A stretch of 13,466 bases of DNA from JANLTP01 sp031363055 (GTDB lineage: Bacteria; Pseudomonadota; Gammaproteobacteria; Burkholderiales; Burkholderiaceae_E): positions 1 to 13,466 of the forward strand of contig JANLTP010000113.1 of the NCBI GenBank assembly GCA_031363055.1, written 5' to 3'. Below are positions 6,797-13,466 of this stretch, one piece after another (within the stretch, counting starts at the first letter, position 1; each line of letters opens with the position of its first letter). The position numbers and the translations under genes were made by a program. The notes under the pieces were generated by a model. That model searched no databases. It saw nothing but the letters and a program-made list of their open reading frames with translations, and was not told the origin of the DNA.

Positions 6797-7750
6797 CTAG
6801 TCCAGCCCCGCCATCCGGATGAAGTCTCGCTCCCAGGCCAGCAGGCGCTCGGCGAAGTGAGTTTGTTGGGCGGGGGTCGCACTGACCAGCATGCGTGCCG
6901 TCATCTGATCATTCAATCGTGACGTTTCGTCGATCCGTGCCTGACGTGTCGCGTCCTGGCTGACCCACAGAGTCGCCAGAAAAATCTTGCATTGCTGTTC
7001 GGCCTCGGCCGGCGACAGCCGCGCGGTGGTCAAATTGTTCAACAAGGCCAGGAATCGACTCTGCCGCGCTTCGCGTTCCGCAAAGTAGAGCTCCTCATAT
7101 CGTGGCTGTTCGTCGCTGAGCTTTCGCAACTGCTTTTCCTGCTCATCACTCAAATCGCCCAGAAAATATTCGAAGCGCTTTTGCATGCGCTCGGCGCGCG
7201 CTTGTTGTCGTGCCTTGAGCAGGGCATTCTGACGCTCGACGTTGGCGCCGCCTGCAACAGCGGATCCAGACGCCGCATCACTGTCCTTGCGACCGAACCA
7301 GGAGGTACCAGCCGACGGCAGGTACTCGATGCGCAGCTTGCGATTCGCCTTGGCGAACTGTTCTTTAACCTTTTCGATCTGGGTGGGCGTCAAGGTGACC
7401 AGTAACTCGGCCATGCCCGGGGCCAGCTTTTCGCCGATCGGTTGCCAGCGCCCGAACACCCACTGCCGGACCTTCAGTGCCTGCTCGGCATTGGAAGAAG
7501 TAAGTGATTGCTGCCGCTGAGACTTAATAAATTCAACGTAACTCGGCAGTTGCTTTTGCCGATGCCAGCCATGCAACTCTGATAACCGACGACTGGCAAT
7601 GGCGCGCTGTTCGGAATCCAGGGGCAGATACGATTCAAGCTGCCAGAGCGCCGCCGACGGGAAGAATTCATAGCCCACCGCGACCATCGAGCAGCCTGTT
7701 GCGAGCAGGCAACTGACGACCAACGGCCAACAGCGCTGCCAGACCCCCAT
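6797..7750 (-). CDS. DUF6279-type lipoprotein of unknown function
   Basis: 317 residues from the ATG at 7750. The N-terminus MGVWQRCWPLVVSCLLATGC is a lipoprotein signal: a basic residue, a hydrophobic core, then lipobox LATGC with the acylated cysteine at 20. The mature protein follows the DUF6279 pattern: SMVAVGYEFFPSAALWQLES, then LPLDSEQRA, WHRQKQLPSYVEF, and long charged helices (about 190-310). SDEQEKQLRKLSDEQPRY suggests a mostly alpha-helical periplasmic body. Function is not known for the family. A Gly/Ala/Ser-rich stretch (SDAASGSAVAGGA) breaks the helices in the middle. The frame can be extended to an ATG at 7777, but AGGA lies 8 bases before the ATG at 7750, and the shorter form gives a normal-length signal. 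It is convergent with the symporter (40 bp apart) and divergent from glmU (65 bp). Confidence 0.8.
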   Translation of the reverse strand: MGVWQRCWPLVVSCLLATGCSMVAVGYEFFPSAALWQLESYLPLDSEQRAIASRRLSELHGWHRQKQLPSYVEFIKSQRQQSLTSSNAEQALKVRQWVFGRWQPIGEKLAPGMAELLVTLTPTQIEKVKEQFAKANRKLRIEYLPSAGTSWFGRKDSDAASGSAVAGGANVERQNALLKARQQARAERMQKRFEYFLGDLSDEQEKQLRKLSDEQPRYEELYFAEREARQSRFLALLNNLTTARLSPAEAEQQCKIFLATLWVSQDATRQARIDETSRLNDQMTARMLVSATPAQQTHFAERLLAWERDFIRMAGLD

Positions 7751-7758
7751 GCTACCAT

Positions 7759-7762
7759 TCCT
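7759..7762 (-). promoter_or_regulatory. Ribosome binding site of the lipoprotein gene
   Basis: AGGA on the minus strand, 8 bases before the ATG at 7750-7748. The upstream ATG at 7777 has no comparable site. This decides the start in favour of 7750. Confidence 0.55.
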
Positions 7763-7776
7763 GAGAAGATTAAACA

Positions 7777-7803
7777 TTCAAAAATTTACCGTAAGTATTT
7801 GAA
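7777..7803. promoter_or_regulatory. 27-bp near-palindrome between the lipoprotein gene and glmU, candidate operator
   Basis: Left arm TTCAAAAATTTAC (7777-7789), a single central C (7790), right arm GTAAGTATTTGAA (7791-7803). The arms are complementary at 11 of 13 positions. It lies 12 bases before the glmU start and 26 bases before the lipoprotein start, inside the AT-rich divergent promoter region. Such symmetry fits a dimeric regulator acting on both genes. I cannot match it to a known operator, and AT-rich promoter DNA can be symmetrical by chance. Confidence 0.4.
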
Positions 7804-7815
7804 ATATAAACGAAT

Positions 7816-9183
7816 ATGAACATTGTCGTATTAGCCGCAGGGATGGGCAAACGGATGAAATCCGATCTGCCCAAAGTGCTTCATCCGATCGCCGGAACTC
7901 CTCTTCTGGGCCATGTTCTGGGCACCGCACGCCGACTCATGAAGTCTAGCGGACAGTTGGTCGTCATCTACGGACACGGTGGCGATATCGTGCCGAATCG
8001 CCTGGCAGCCGACGACATCGTCTGGGCCAAACAGGAGCCGCAGTTGGGCACCGGCCACGCCGTCATGCAGGCCATTCCTTTTCTGAAGGATGATGTGCCG
8101 ACGCTGATTCTGTATGGCGACGTTCCGCTGACCCGGCTGGAAACCCTGGAAGCGCTGATCGCGGCCGCCGGCACTCATCAATTGGGCATACTGACGGTTC
8201 ACTTGCCTGACCCGGCCGGTTACGGTCGCATCGTACGCAAGGAAGGCCGGATTTGCGCGATTGTTGAACAGAAAGACGCCGATGAAGCCACCCGCAAGAT
8301 TAATGAGATCAACTCCGGCATCCTGGTCGCACCAACACATTCACTGAAACGCTGGTTAGCCGGATTGTCCAATAACAACGCGCAAAAAGAATATTACCTG
8401 ACCGATATCGTCGCCGCCGCCGTCAACGACGCGGTCGCGATTGTTGCGACCCATCCGAAGTACGCCTGGGAGACCGACGGCGTCAACAGCAAGGTCCAGT
8501 TGGCCGAACTCGAACGGATTCATCAACGAAATATCGCTGACGAACTCATGGAAGCCGGCGTCACCCTCGCCGACCCGGCCAGAATTGATGTTCGCGGTTC
8601 GCTGGTTTGCGGTCGCGACGTGTTTATTGACGTCAATTGCGTTTTTGAAGGCAAGGTCGAGCTCGGCGACGGCGTACAGCTCGGACCGAACTGCGTGCTG
8701 CGCGACTCCAGCATCGGCGCACGCACGGAGGTGTTCGGTTTCACTCACATTGTCAAGGCGAGCATCGGCATCGGCGGACAAATCGGACCGTTTGCACGAT
8801 TGCGGCCGGGCACCGAACTGGGCGACGACAATCACATCGGCAACTTTGTCGAAATCAAGGCGACGCGAATGGGCAACCACTCAAAAGCCAACCATCTGTC
8901 CTACGTAGGCGATGCGCACGTCGGCCAGCGCGTCAATATTGGTGCCGGCACCATCACTTGTAACTATGATGGGGTCAACAAGCATCTGACCATTATTGAA
9001 GACGATGTTCATATTGGCTCGGACACCCAGTTGGTCGCGCCGGTAACGGTGGGCAAAGGATCAACGACGGCAGCCGGTACAACGGTCTGGAAAACGGTTC
9101 CCGCTGACAGTCTGGTCCTGAACTCCAAGGACCAGGTCCATCGAAGCGCCTGGAAGCGACCCGTCAAGGTCGAGAAATCGTAA
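7816..9183 (+). CDS. glmU: GlmU, bifunctional GlcN-1-P acetyltransferase / GlcNAc-1-P uridyltransferase
   Basis: 455 residues, the standard length (E. coli 456). It acetylates glucosamine-1-phosphate with acetyl-CoA (C-terminal domain) and joins the product to UTP, giving UDP-GlcNAc for peptidoglycan and LPS in the cytoplasm. The uridyltransferase domain shows LAAGMGKRMKSDLPKVLH (6-23), QLGTGHAV (76-83), YGDVPL (100-105) and EINSGI (164-169). The acetyltransferase part is a left-handed beta-helix of hexapeptide repeats (about 252-430) with RLRPG (328-332), the catalytic histidine in ANHLSYVGD (H360, E. coli H363) and TCNYDG (381-386). The end SAWKRPVK is typical. The ATG at 7816 matches the family start, but no clear ribosome site precedes it. 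glmS follows after 15 bp, so the two likely form an operon. All key residues are present. Confidence 0.98.
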   Translation: MNIVVLAAGMGKRMKSDLPKVLHPIAGTPLLGHVLGTARRLMKSSGQLVVIYGHGGDIVPNRLAADDIVWAKQEPQLGTGHAVMQAIPFLKDDVPTLILYGDVPLTRLETLEALIAAAGTHQLGILTVHLPDPAGYGRIVRKEGRICAIVEQKDADEATRKINEINSGILVAPTHSLKRWLAGLSNNNAQKEYYLTDIVAAAVNDAVAIVATHPKYAWETDGVNSKVQLAELERIHQRNIADELMEAGVTLADPARIDVRGSLVCGRDVFIDVNCVFEGKVELGDGVQLGPNCVLRDSSIGARTEVFGFTHIVKASIGIGGQIGPFARLRPGTELGDDNHIGNFVEIKATRMGNHSKANHLSYVGDAHVGQRVNIGAGTITCNYDGVNKHLTIIEDDVHIGSDTQLVAPVTVGKGSTTAAGTTVWKTVPADSLVLNSKDQVHRSAWKRPVKVEKS

Positions 9184-9185
9184 GC

Positions 9186-9190
9186 AGGAG
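9186..9190 (+). promoter_or_regulatory. Ribosome binding site of glmS
   Basis: AGGAG, 8 bases before the glmS ATG at 9199, within the 15-bp gap after glmU. The conserved MCGIVG start confirms the ATG. It is a much better site than that of glmU, so glmS may be translated more strongly from a shared transcript. Confidence 0.75.
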
Positions 9191-9198
9191 TTCTGAAC

Positions 9199-11052
9199 AT
9201 GTGCGGAATCGTTGGCGCTGTAGCCTCAAGAAATGTCGTACCGATCCTGATCGAGGGATTGCGAAAACTCGAATATCGCGGCTATGACTCGGCCGGTATT
9301 GCCTTGCTCAATGGCACGATGGAGCGGGTCCGATCGGTGGGCCGGGTAGCCGACCTGGAAGCCCGTGCTCGCGAAGTCAACGCCGATGCACCAACCGGTA
9401 TTGCGCACACGCGTTGGGCAACCCATGGTGGGGTCACCGAGAAGAACGCCCACCCGCATATCTCGAGCGGCAAAGGGGTTGATGTATCGGTGGTGCACAA
9501 CGGCATTATCGAGAATCACGAAGTGCTGCGCAACAAACTGAAGTTAGCTGGTTACCAGTTTACTTCAGAGACCGATACCGAAGTGATTGCGCATATGTTG
9601 CACTCGTTTGTGTCACTCGGGCAACCTCTGGTTCAAGCGGTTCAAAATACCGTTCGGCAACTGGACGGCGCCTATGCCATCGCTACGATTTCGAGCAACC
9701 AGCCGAACACGGTCGTCGGCTCGCGCAAGGGCTCGCCGCTGCTGCTGGGCGTTGGCAATGCCGGCAGCGGCAAGGGCGAAAATTTCCTGGCCTCGGATAC
9801 CTCAGCCCTATTGCAAGTCACCAAATATGTGACCTATCTTGAAGAGGGCGATGTCGTCGAGATTGGCCTGTCGGGATACAAGATATTCGATATTGACGGC
9901 AGCGCAGTGCAGCGTCCGATTATCGAGAGTCAACTGAGCAGCGACGCCATCGAGCTTGGCAAGTACGATCACTACATGCAAAAGGAAATCTTCGAGCAGC
10001 CTGGCGCGATTGCCAATACGCTCGAGATGGTCACCAGCGCTCAAGCACTGTCGGCGGGGCTATTCGGTGCCGATGCTGAAGCGATTTTCGCAAGAACCAA
10101 GCAAGTTCTGATTCTCGCCTGCGGCACCAGTTATCACTCCGGAGTGGTGGCCAAGTACTGGCTCGAGAGCCTCGCCAAGATTCCGACCAGTGTCGAGATT
10201 GCGAGCGAGTATCGCTATCGTGAATCAGTGCCGCTGGCCGACACGCTGGTGATTACCATTTCCCAGTCCGGCGAAACTGCCGATACCCTGGCCGCCTTGC
10301 AGTTCGCGAAATCGCAAGGGATGAACGATACCCTGTCGATTTGCAACGTACCGGAATCGGCGTTGATTCGACAATCGAAGCTGCGCTTTTTGACTCGCGC
10401 AGGCCCCGAGATTGGTGTCGCTTCGACCAAAGCGTTCACCACCCAACTGGCCGCATTGTTTATTCTGACGCTGGTTTTGGCCAAACAACGCGGTCGGCTG
10501 GCGCCGGTGACCGAACAGGAGCTGCTAAAGCAACTGCGCCACCTGCCGGCGGCGATGAATAACGTGCTGTCTTGCGAACCGGCAGTTCGACATTGGGCCA
10601 AACGTTTTGCGTCACGCGAGCATGCGCTGTTTCTGGGACGTGGCGTCCATTTTCCGATCGCCATGGAAGGTGCGCTCAAGCTCAAGGAGATCACCTATAT
10701 TCACGCCGAAGCGTACGCTGCCGGCGAACTCAAGCATGGCCCGCTCGCACTGGTTGACTCGAACATGCCGGTCGTGGTCATCGCACCCAACGACATGTTG
10801 ATCGAAAAACTCAAATCCAACCTTCAGGAAGTGCGCGCCCGCGGCGGTGAGTTGTTTGTCTTTGCCGATCGCGATACGCTGATTGAACCGGACGATAATT
10901 TGAACATCATCAATCTCGGTGATCATGCCGGACTGTTATCGCCGATCCTGCACGTCGTACCGTTGCAATTGCTGGCCTATCACGCGGCGCTCGCCAAGGG
11001 CACCGATGTCGATAAACCGCGCAATCTGGCGAAGTCGGTGACCGTGGAGTAA
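9199..11052 (+). CDS. glmS: GlmS, glutamine--fructose-6-phosphate aminotransferase (isomerizing)
   Basis: 617 residues (E. coli 609). It makes glucosamine-6-phosphate from fructose-6-phosphate and glutamine, the first committed step of amino-sugar synthesis. Class II glutaminase domain: nucleophile C2 (exposed when Met1 is removed), TRWATHGG (71-78), HNGIIEN (100-106) and SETDTE (123-128). Two SIS domains follow: CGTSYHSG (308-315), SQSGETADT (355-363), ASTKAFTTQ (408-416) and ELKHGPLAL (510-518). The C-terminal tail AKGTDVDKPRNLAKSVTVE carries the sugar-binding lysine K600. A small glycine-rich insertion (NAGSGK, about 187-192) before GENFLASD accounts for much of the extra length. It forms an operon with glmU. 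No glmS ribozyme-like leader could exist in the 15-bp gap; regulation by small RNAs, as in E. coli, cannot be judged here. Confidence 0.98.
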   Translation: MCGIVGAVASRNVVPILIEGLRKLEYRGYDSAGIALLNGTMERVRSVGRVADLEARAREVNADAPTGIAHTRWATHGGVTEKNAHPHISSGKGVDVSVVHNGIIENHEVLRNKLKLAGYQFTSETDTEVIAHMLHSFVSLGQPLVQAVQNTVRQLDGAYAIATISSNQPNTVVGSRKGSPLLLGVGNAGSGKGENFLASDTSALLQVTKYVTYLEEGDVVEIGLSGYKIFDIDGSAVQRPIIESQLSSDAIELGKYDHYMQKEIFEQPGAIANTLEMVTSAQALSAGLFGADAEAIFARTKQVLILACGTSYHSGVVAKYWLESLAKIPTSVEIASEYRYRESVPLADTLVITISQSGETADTLAALQFAKSQGMNDTLSICNVPESALIRQSKLRFLTRAGPEIGVASTKAFTTQLAALFILTLVLAKQRGRLAPVTEQELLKQLRHLPAAMNNVLSCEPAVRHWAKRFASREHALFLGRGVHFPIAMEGALKLKEITYIHAEAYAAGELKHGPLALVDSNMPVVVIAPNDMLIEKLKSNLQEVRARGGELFVFADRDTLIEPDDNLNIINLGDHAGLLSPILHVVPLQLLAYHAALAKGTDVDKPRNLAKSVTVE

Positions 11053-11148
11053 GCCGGTTTCATCTCGTCGGCCTGGATTTGGGCGGACGGATCACAGTGA
11101 CACAAAACCGTGCATATTTGGATCATCGAATGAACGACTCGGGTTAGC

Positions 11149-12249
11149 ATGGAGGCCTTGCCCATTGAATCCAACGCCATCATGCAAAACTACGAGATCG
11201 TCGAACACGGCAAACCCTTGCAAAGTGTCTTGCGCCAAACGCCCACGCCGAGCGGCGCAGAAGTGCTGGTGCGGGTCACCCACTCGGGCGTCTGCCACAG
11301 TGATCTGCATATCTGGGACGGCTATTTCGATCTGGGCGGCGGCAAGAAGTTTTATGTCAAGGATCGCGGCTGCGTACCGCCATTCACGCCCGGCCATGAA
11401 CCCTACGGCAAGGTCGAAGCCCTGGGACCGGACGCCAAAGGGGTCGTCAAGGGCAACAGCTACATCGTCTATCCGTGGATCGGTTGCGGCAAGTGCGGGG
11501 TCTGCTTGGCCGGTCAGGACAACTACTGCCTGAGCAATCGTTTCCTGGGTGTCAACAGACCGGGCGCTTACTCGACGCATCTGCTGGTGCCTGACACCAA
11601 ATATCTGGTTGAGGCTGACGGCATCGATCCGTCGTTTGCCGCAACCCTGGCCTGCTCGGGTCTGACCACGTACAGCGCGATCCGCAAATTGCCGAAGCTG
11701 GCGAGTACCGATTGGGTGGTGGTGCTCGGGTGCGGCGGCCTGGGTCTGATCGCGCTCTCGACCTTGGCCGCCCTGGGTATAAGCAATGTCATCGCCTGCG
11801 ATATTGATTCGAGCAAGCTCGAGAAGGCCAAGGCGATGGGCGCGGCCGAGGTCGTGAACAGCCGCGATGCCGACGCGGCTGCACAGATCAGCAAGCTTGC
11901 CGGCGGCAGCGTGGCGGCAGCGATCGACTTCGTCGGCATGCCAACGACTGCCAACCTCGGCGTTGCGGTGCTGCGCAAGGGCGGCCAGTACATTTTGTGT
12001 GGCCTCTTCGGTGGCGAAATCACTCTCGCATTACCGCCGATTGCCCAGCGCGCGATTGGTGTGGTGGGCTCCTATGTGGGTAACCTGCAGGAACTGCGAG
12101 AAATTGTCGCGCTCGCCAAAACCGGCAAACTGAAGGCGCCACCGGTTGAATTGCGCCCGGTGACAGAAACGAACCGCACCCTCAATGAACTCAAGGCCGG
12201 CCAGATTTTGGGCCGGGTCGTGCTCGATTTCGAACATGCCACCGGGTAG
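11149..12249 (+). CDS. Zinc-dependent alcohol dehydrogenase (medium-chain, MDR family)
   Basis: 366 residues with an ADH_N-type catalytic domain (about 12-160) and a Rossmann domain (about 185-320). It should oxidise an alcohol, or reduce an aldehyde, with NAD(P). Catalytic zinc ligands are C49 (GVCHSDLH), H83 with E84 (PGHE) and C169 (LACSG). A structural zinc is held by C113, C116, C119 and C127. The nucleotide loop is GCGGLG (194-199), and D218 at the end of the second strand favours NAD over NADP. Between C49 and H83 it has the longer WDGYFDLGGGKKFYVKDRGC stretch, found in a subgroup that, as I recall, includes 6-hydroxyhexanoate dehydrogenases; the substrate is unproven. ATG at 11182 (MQNYEIVEHG) fits homologues about as well as 11149, and neither has a good ribosome site. 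An MFS gene follows after 30 bp. Confidence 0.9.
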   Translation: MEALPIESNAIMQNYEIVEHGKPLQSVLRQTPTPSGAEVLVRVTHSGVCHSDLHIWDGYFDLGGGKKFYVKDRGCVPPFTPGHEPYGKVEALGPDAKGVVKGNSYIVYPWIGCGKCGVCLAGQDNYCLSNRFLGVNRPGAYSTHLLVPDTKYLVEADGIDPSFAATLACSGLTTYSAIRKLPKLASTDWVVVLGCGGLGLIALSTLAALGISNVIACDIDSSKLEKAKAMGAAEVVNSRDADAAAQISKLAGGSVAAAIDFVGMPTTANLGVAVLRKGGQYILCGLFGGEITLALPPIAQRAIGVVGSYVGNLQELREIVALAKTGKLKAPPVELRPVTETNRTLNELKAGQILGRVVLDFEHATG

Positions 12250-12279
12250 CTTGCCGGCGTTCCGTGTCATCATTTCGGC

Positions 12280-13466
12280 ATGACCAACGCCAACCCGACG
12301 CCCGATAGTTCAGCGCCCGCGTCTGTCATTGCCAGTTCCTGGTGGCCGATCACTCTACTGGCGGCCTTCCTGCTCATGGTCACCATGGGCACGCGCCAGA
12401 CCATGGGCCTGTTCATTTCTCCCATCAATTCGTCGACCGGACTCGGTATTGTCAGCATCAGCTTCGCGCTGGCCGTCGGTCAGTTCATGTGGGGGGTGGC
12501 GCAACCGATCGCCGGCGCATTCGCCGACCGCTACGGACCCGGCCGCGTGTTGGCCGTCGGGGTCATCATTCTCGCCTTCGGTACCGCGCTGATTCCGTTC
12601 GTGAGTAACCAATGGATGTTGATCATTTCCATGGGAATGCTGACCGCCATCGGCTCAGGCGCCTGCAGTTTCTCGGTGTTGCTCGGTGCGGTCGCACCGA
12701 GCCTGCCAGCCGCCAATCGCGGTACCGCTTCCGGTGTCATCAACGCTGGCGGATCATTCGGCCAATTCGTGTTTGCGCCGATCGCACAAAAGCTGATTGC
12801 CTCGGTCGGCTGGATGAATGCGCAATGGGCCATGGCCGTCATGATCTTGCTGACCTTGCCAATCACCGCCAAACTGCGGCGCCTGCCGCAAGCTGCTGCC
12901 AGTCAACCGAAGGGTGAAGGGCTGCGCGCCGCCGTTCGCAATGCCTTCAAGGATCGCAGCTATTTATTACTGCACGCCGGCTTTTTCACTTGCGGCTTTC
13001 ACATTGCGTTTTTGATCACGCACCTGCCTGGTGAAGTCGGTCTTTGTGGACTGCCGGCTTCAGTGGCGAGTTGGTCGCTGGCGTTGATCGGGCTGGCCAA
13101 TATCGTCGGCAGCTTGAGCGTTGGTTATGCCATGGGTCGAGTACGCAGCAAATACATTCTGTTCTGGATGTACCTGTCACGCACCGTGCTGATCGGTATT
13201 TACCTGGCGGCACCGAAAACCGAGTGGACGTTTTATCTGTTTGCGATCGGTCTTGGCCTGACCTGGTTGGCCACCGTTCCGCCGACGGCCGGGGTGGTCG
13301 GCAAATTATTTGGAATCCGCTATCTGGCCACCTTGTTCGGCATGACTTTGCTGTCCCATCAGGTCGGTGGCTTTCTGGGTGCCTATCTGGGCGGCCTGGC
13401 GATTGCCAATACTGGCTCGTACCTCTGGATGTGGTACGCCGACGCGTTGTTGGCGTTGGCCGCCGC
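12280..13466 (+). CDS. MFS transporter (N-terminal 395 residues, cut by right edge)
   Basis: An uninterrupted frame from the ATG at 12280 to the window end. After a polar tail of about 20 residues (MTNANPTPDSSAPASVIASS) come roughly 11 hydrophobic helices. The first pair is joined by the MFS motif-A-like GAFADRYGPGRVLAVG (about 79-94). A long cytoplasmic loop (about 197-224, LRRLPQAAASQPKGEGLRA) separates the two six-helix halves. VRSKYILFWM (about 288-297) sits where the second-half equivalent of motif A is expected. Full members have about 400-420 residues, so little is missing. These proteins move small solutes by proton symport or antiport; the subfamily resembles MFS carriers with GTRQTMGLFISPI in helix 1. 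It lies 30 bp after the alcohol dehydrogenase and is probably co-transcribed, so it might move that enzyme's substrate or product; that is only an inference. Confidence 0.87.
   Translation, partial: MTNANPTPDSSAPASVIASSWWPITLLAAFLLMVTMGTRQTMGLFISPINSSTGLGIVSISFALAVGQFMWGVAQPIAGAFADRYGPGRVLAVGVIILAFGTALIPFVSNQWMLIISMGMLTAIGSGACSFSVLLGAVAPSLPAANRGTASGVINAGGSFGQFVFAPIAQKLIASVGWMNAQWAMAVMILLTLPITAKLRRLPQAAASQPKGEGLRAAVRNAFKDRSYLLLHAGFFTCGFHIAFLITHLPGEVGLCGLPASVASWSLALIGLANIVGSLSVGYAMGRVRSKYILFWMYLSRTVLIGIYLAAPKTEWTFYLFAIGLGLTWLATVPPTAGVVGKLFGIRYLATLFGMTLLSHQVGGFLGAYLGGLAIANTGSYLWMWYADALLALAA

Noticed and set aside
7805..7810. TATAAA as a -10 box for glmU
   Set aside because: It ends 5 bases before the ATG, which would require a nearly leaderless mRNA, and no -35 sits at a proper distance.
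11053..11148. Terminator or promoter between glmS and the alcohol dehydrogenase
   Set aside because: I found no stable hairpin with a T-run and no well-spaced -35/-10 pair; the 96-bp gap shows nothing I can support.

Overview
The window looks like a piece of a gammaproteobacterial chromosome. The main evidence is an E. coli-like UbiB (aerobic ubiquinone synthesis), a glmU-glmS pair in tandem, an outer-membrane-type lipoprotein of the DUF6279 kind, and moderately high GC with GTG and TTG starts. I do not name a genus. No RNA gene, insertion sequence, CRISPR array or attachment site is visible. The gene order reads as ordinary chromosome, with one accessory-looking light/DNA-repair cluster at the left end.

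Left part (1-3589, minus strand): a run read right to left. It begins with an iron-sulfur bacterial cryptochrome/photolyase (PhrB type). A second photolyase-related protein follows, overlapping the first by 4 bp. It carries its FAD-binding domain at the N-terminus and has no ordinary antenna domain in front; an alpha/beta-like segment follows the FAD domain instead. After 41 bp comes the 5' part of a TAXI-type TRAP transporter solute-binding protein, cut by the window edge. The pair of unequal photolyase-family proteins is the most interesting system here.

Middle part (3740-7750): ubiB and a sodium:solute symporter on the plus strand, 14 bp apart, then a convergent lipoprotein gene on the minus strand. 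ubiB and phrB diverge from a 150-bp region that holds a bulged hairpin and a paired CAATTG element.

Right part (7816-13466, plus strand): glmU and glmS, 15 bp apart. They encode the enzymes that take fructose-6-phosphate to UDP-GlcNAc, the precursor of peptidoglycan and LPS (GlmM, the middle enzyme, is not in the window). glmU diverges from the lipoprotein gene, and the 65-bp gap between them holds a 27-bp near-palindrome that could be an operator. After glmS come a zinc-dependent alcohol dehydrogenase and, 30 bp on, an MFS transporter cut by the right edge. These two may form a small catabolic or detoxification unit.
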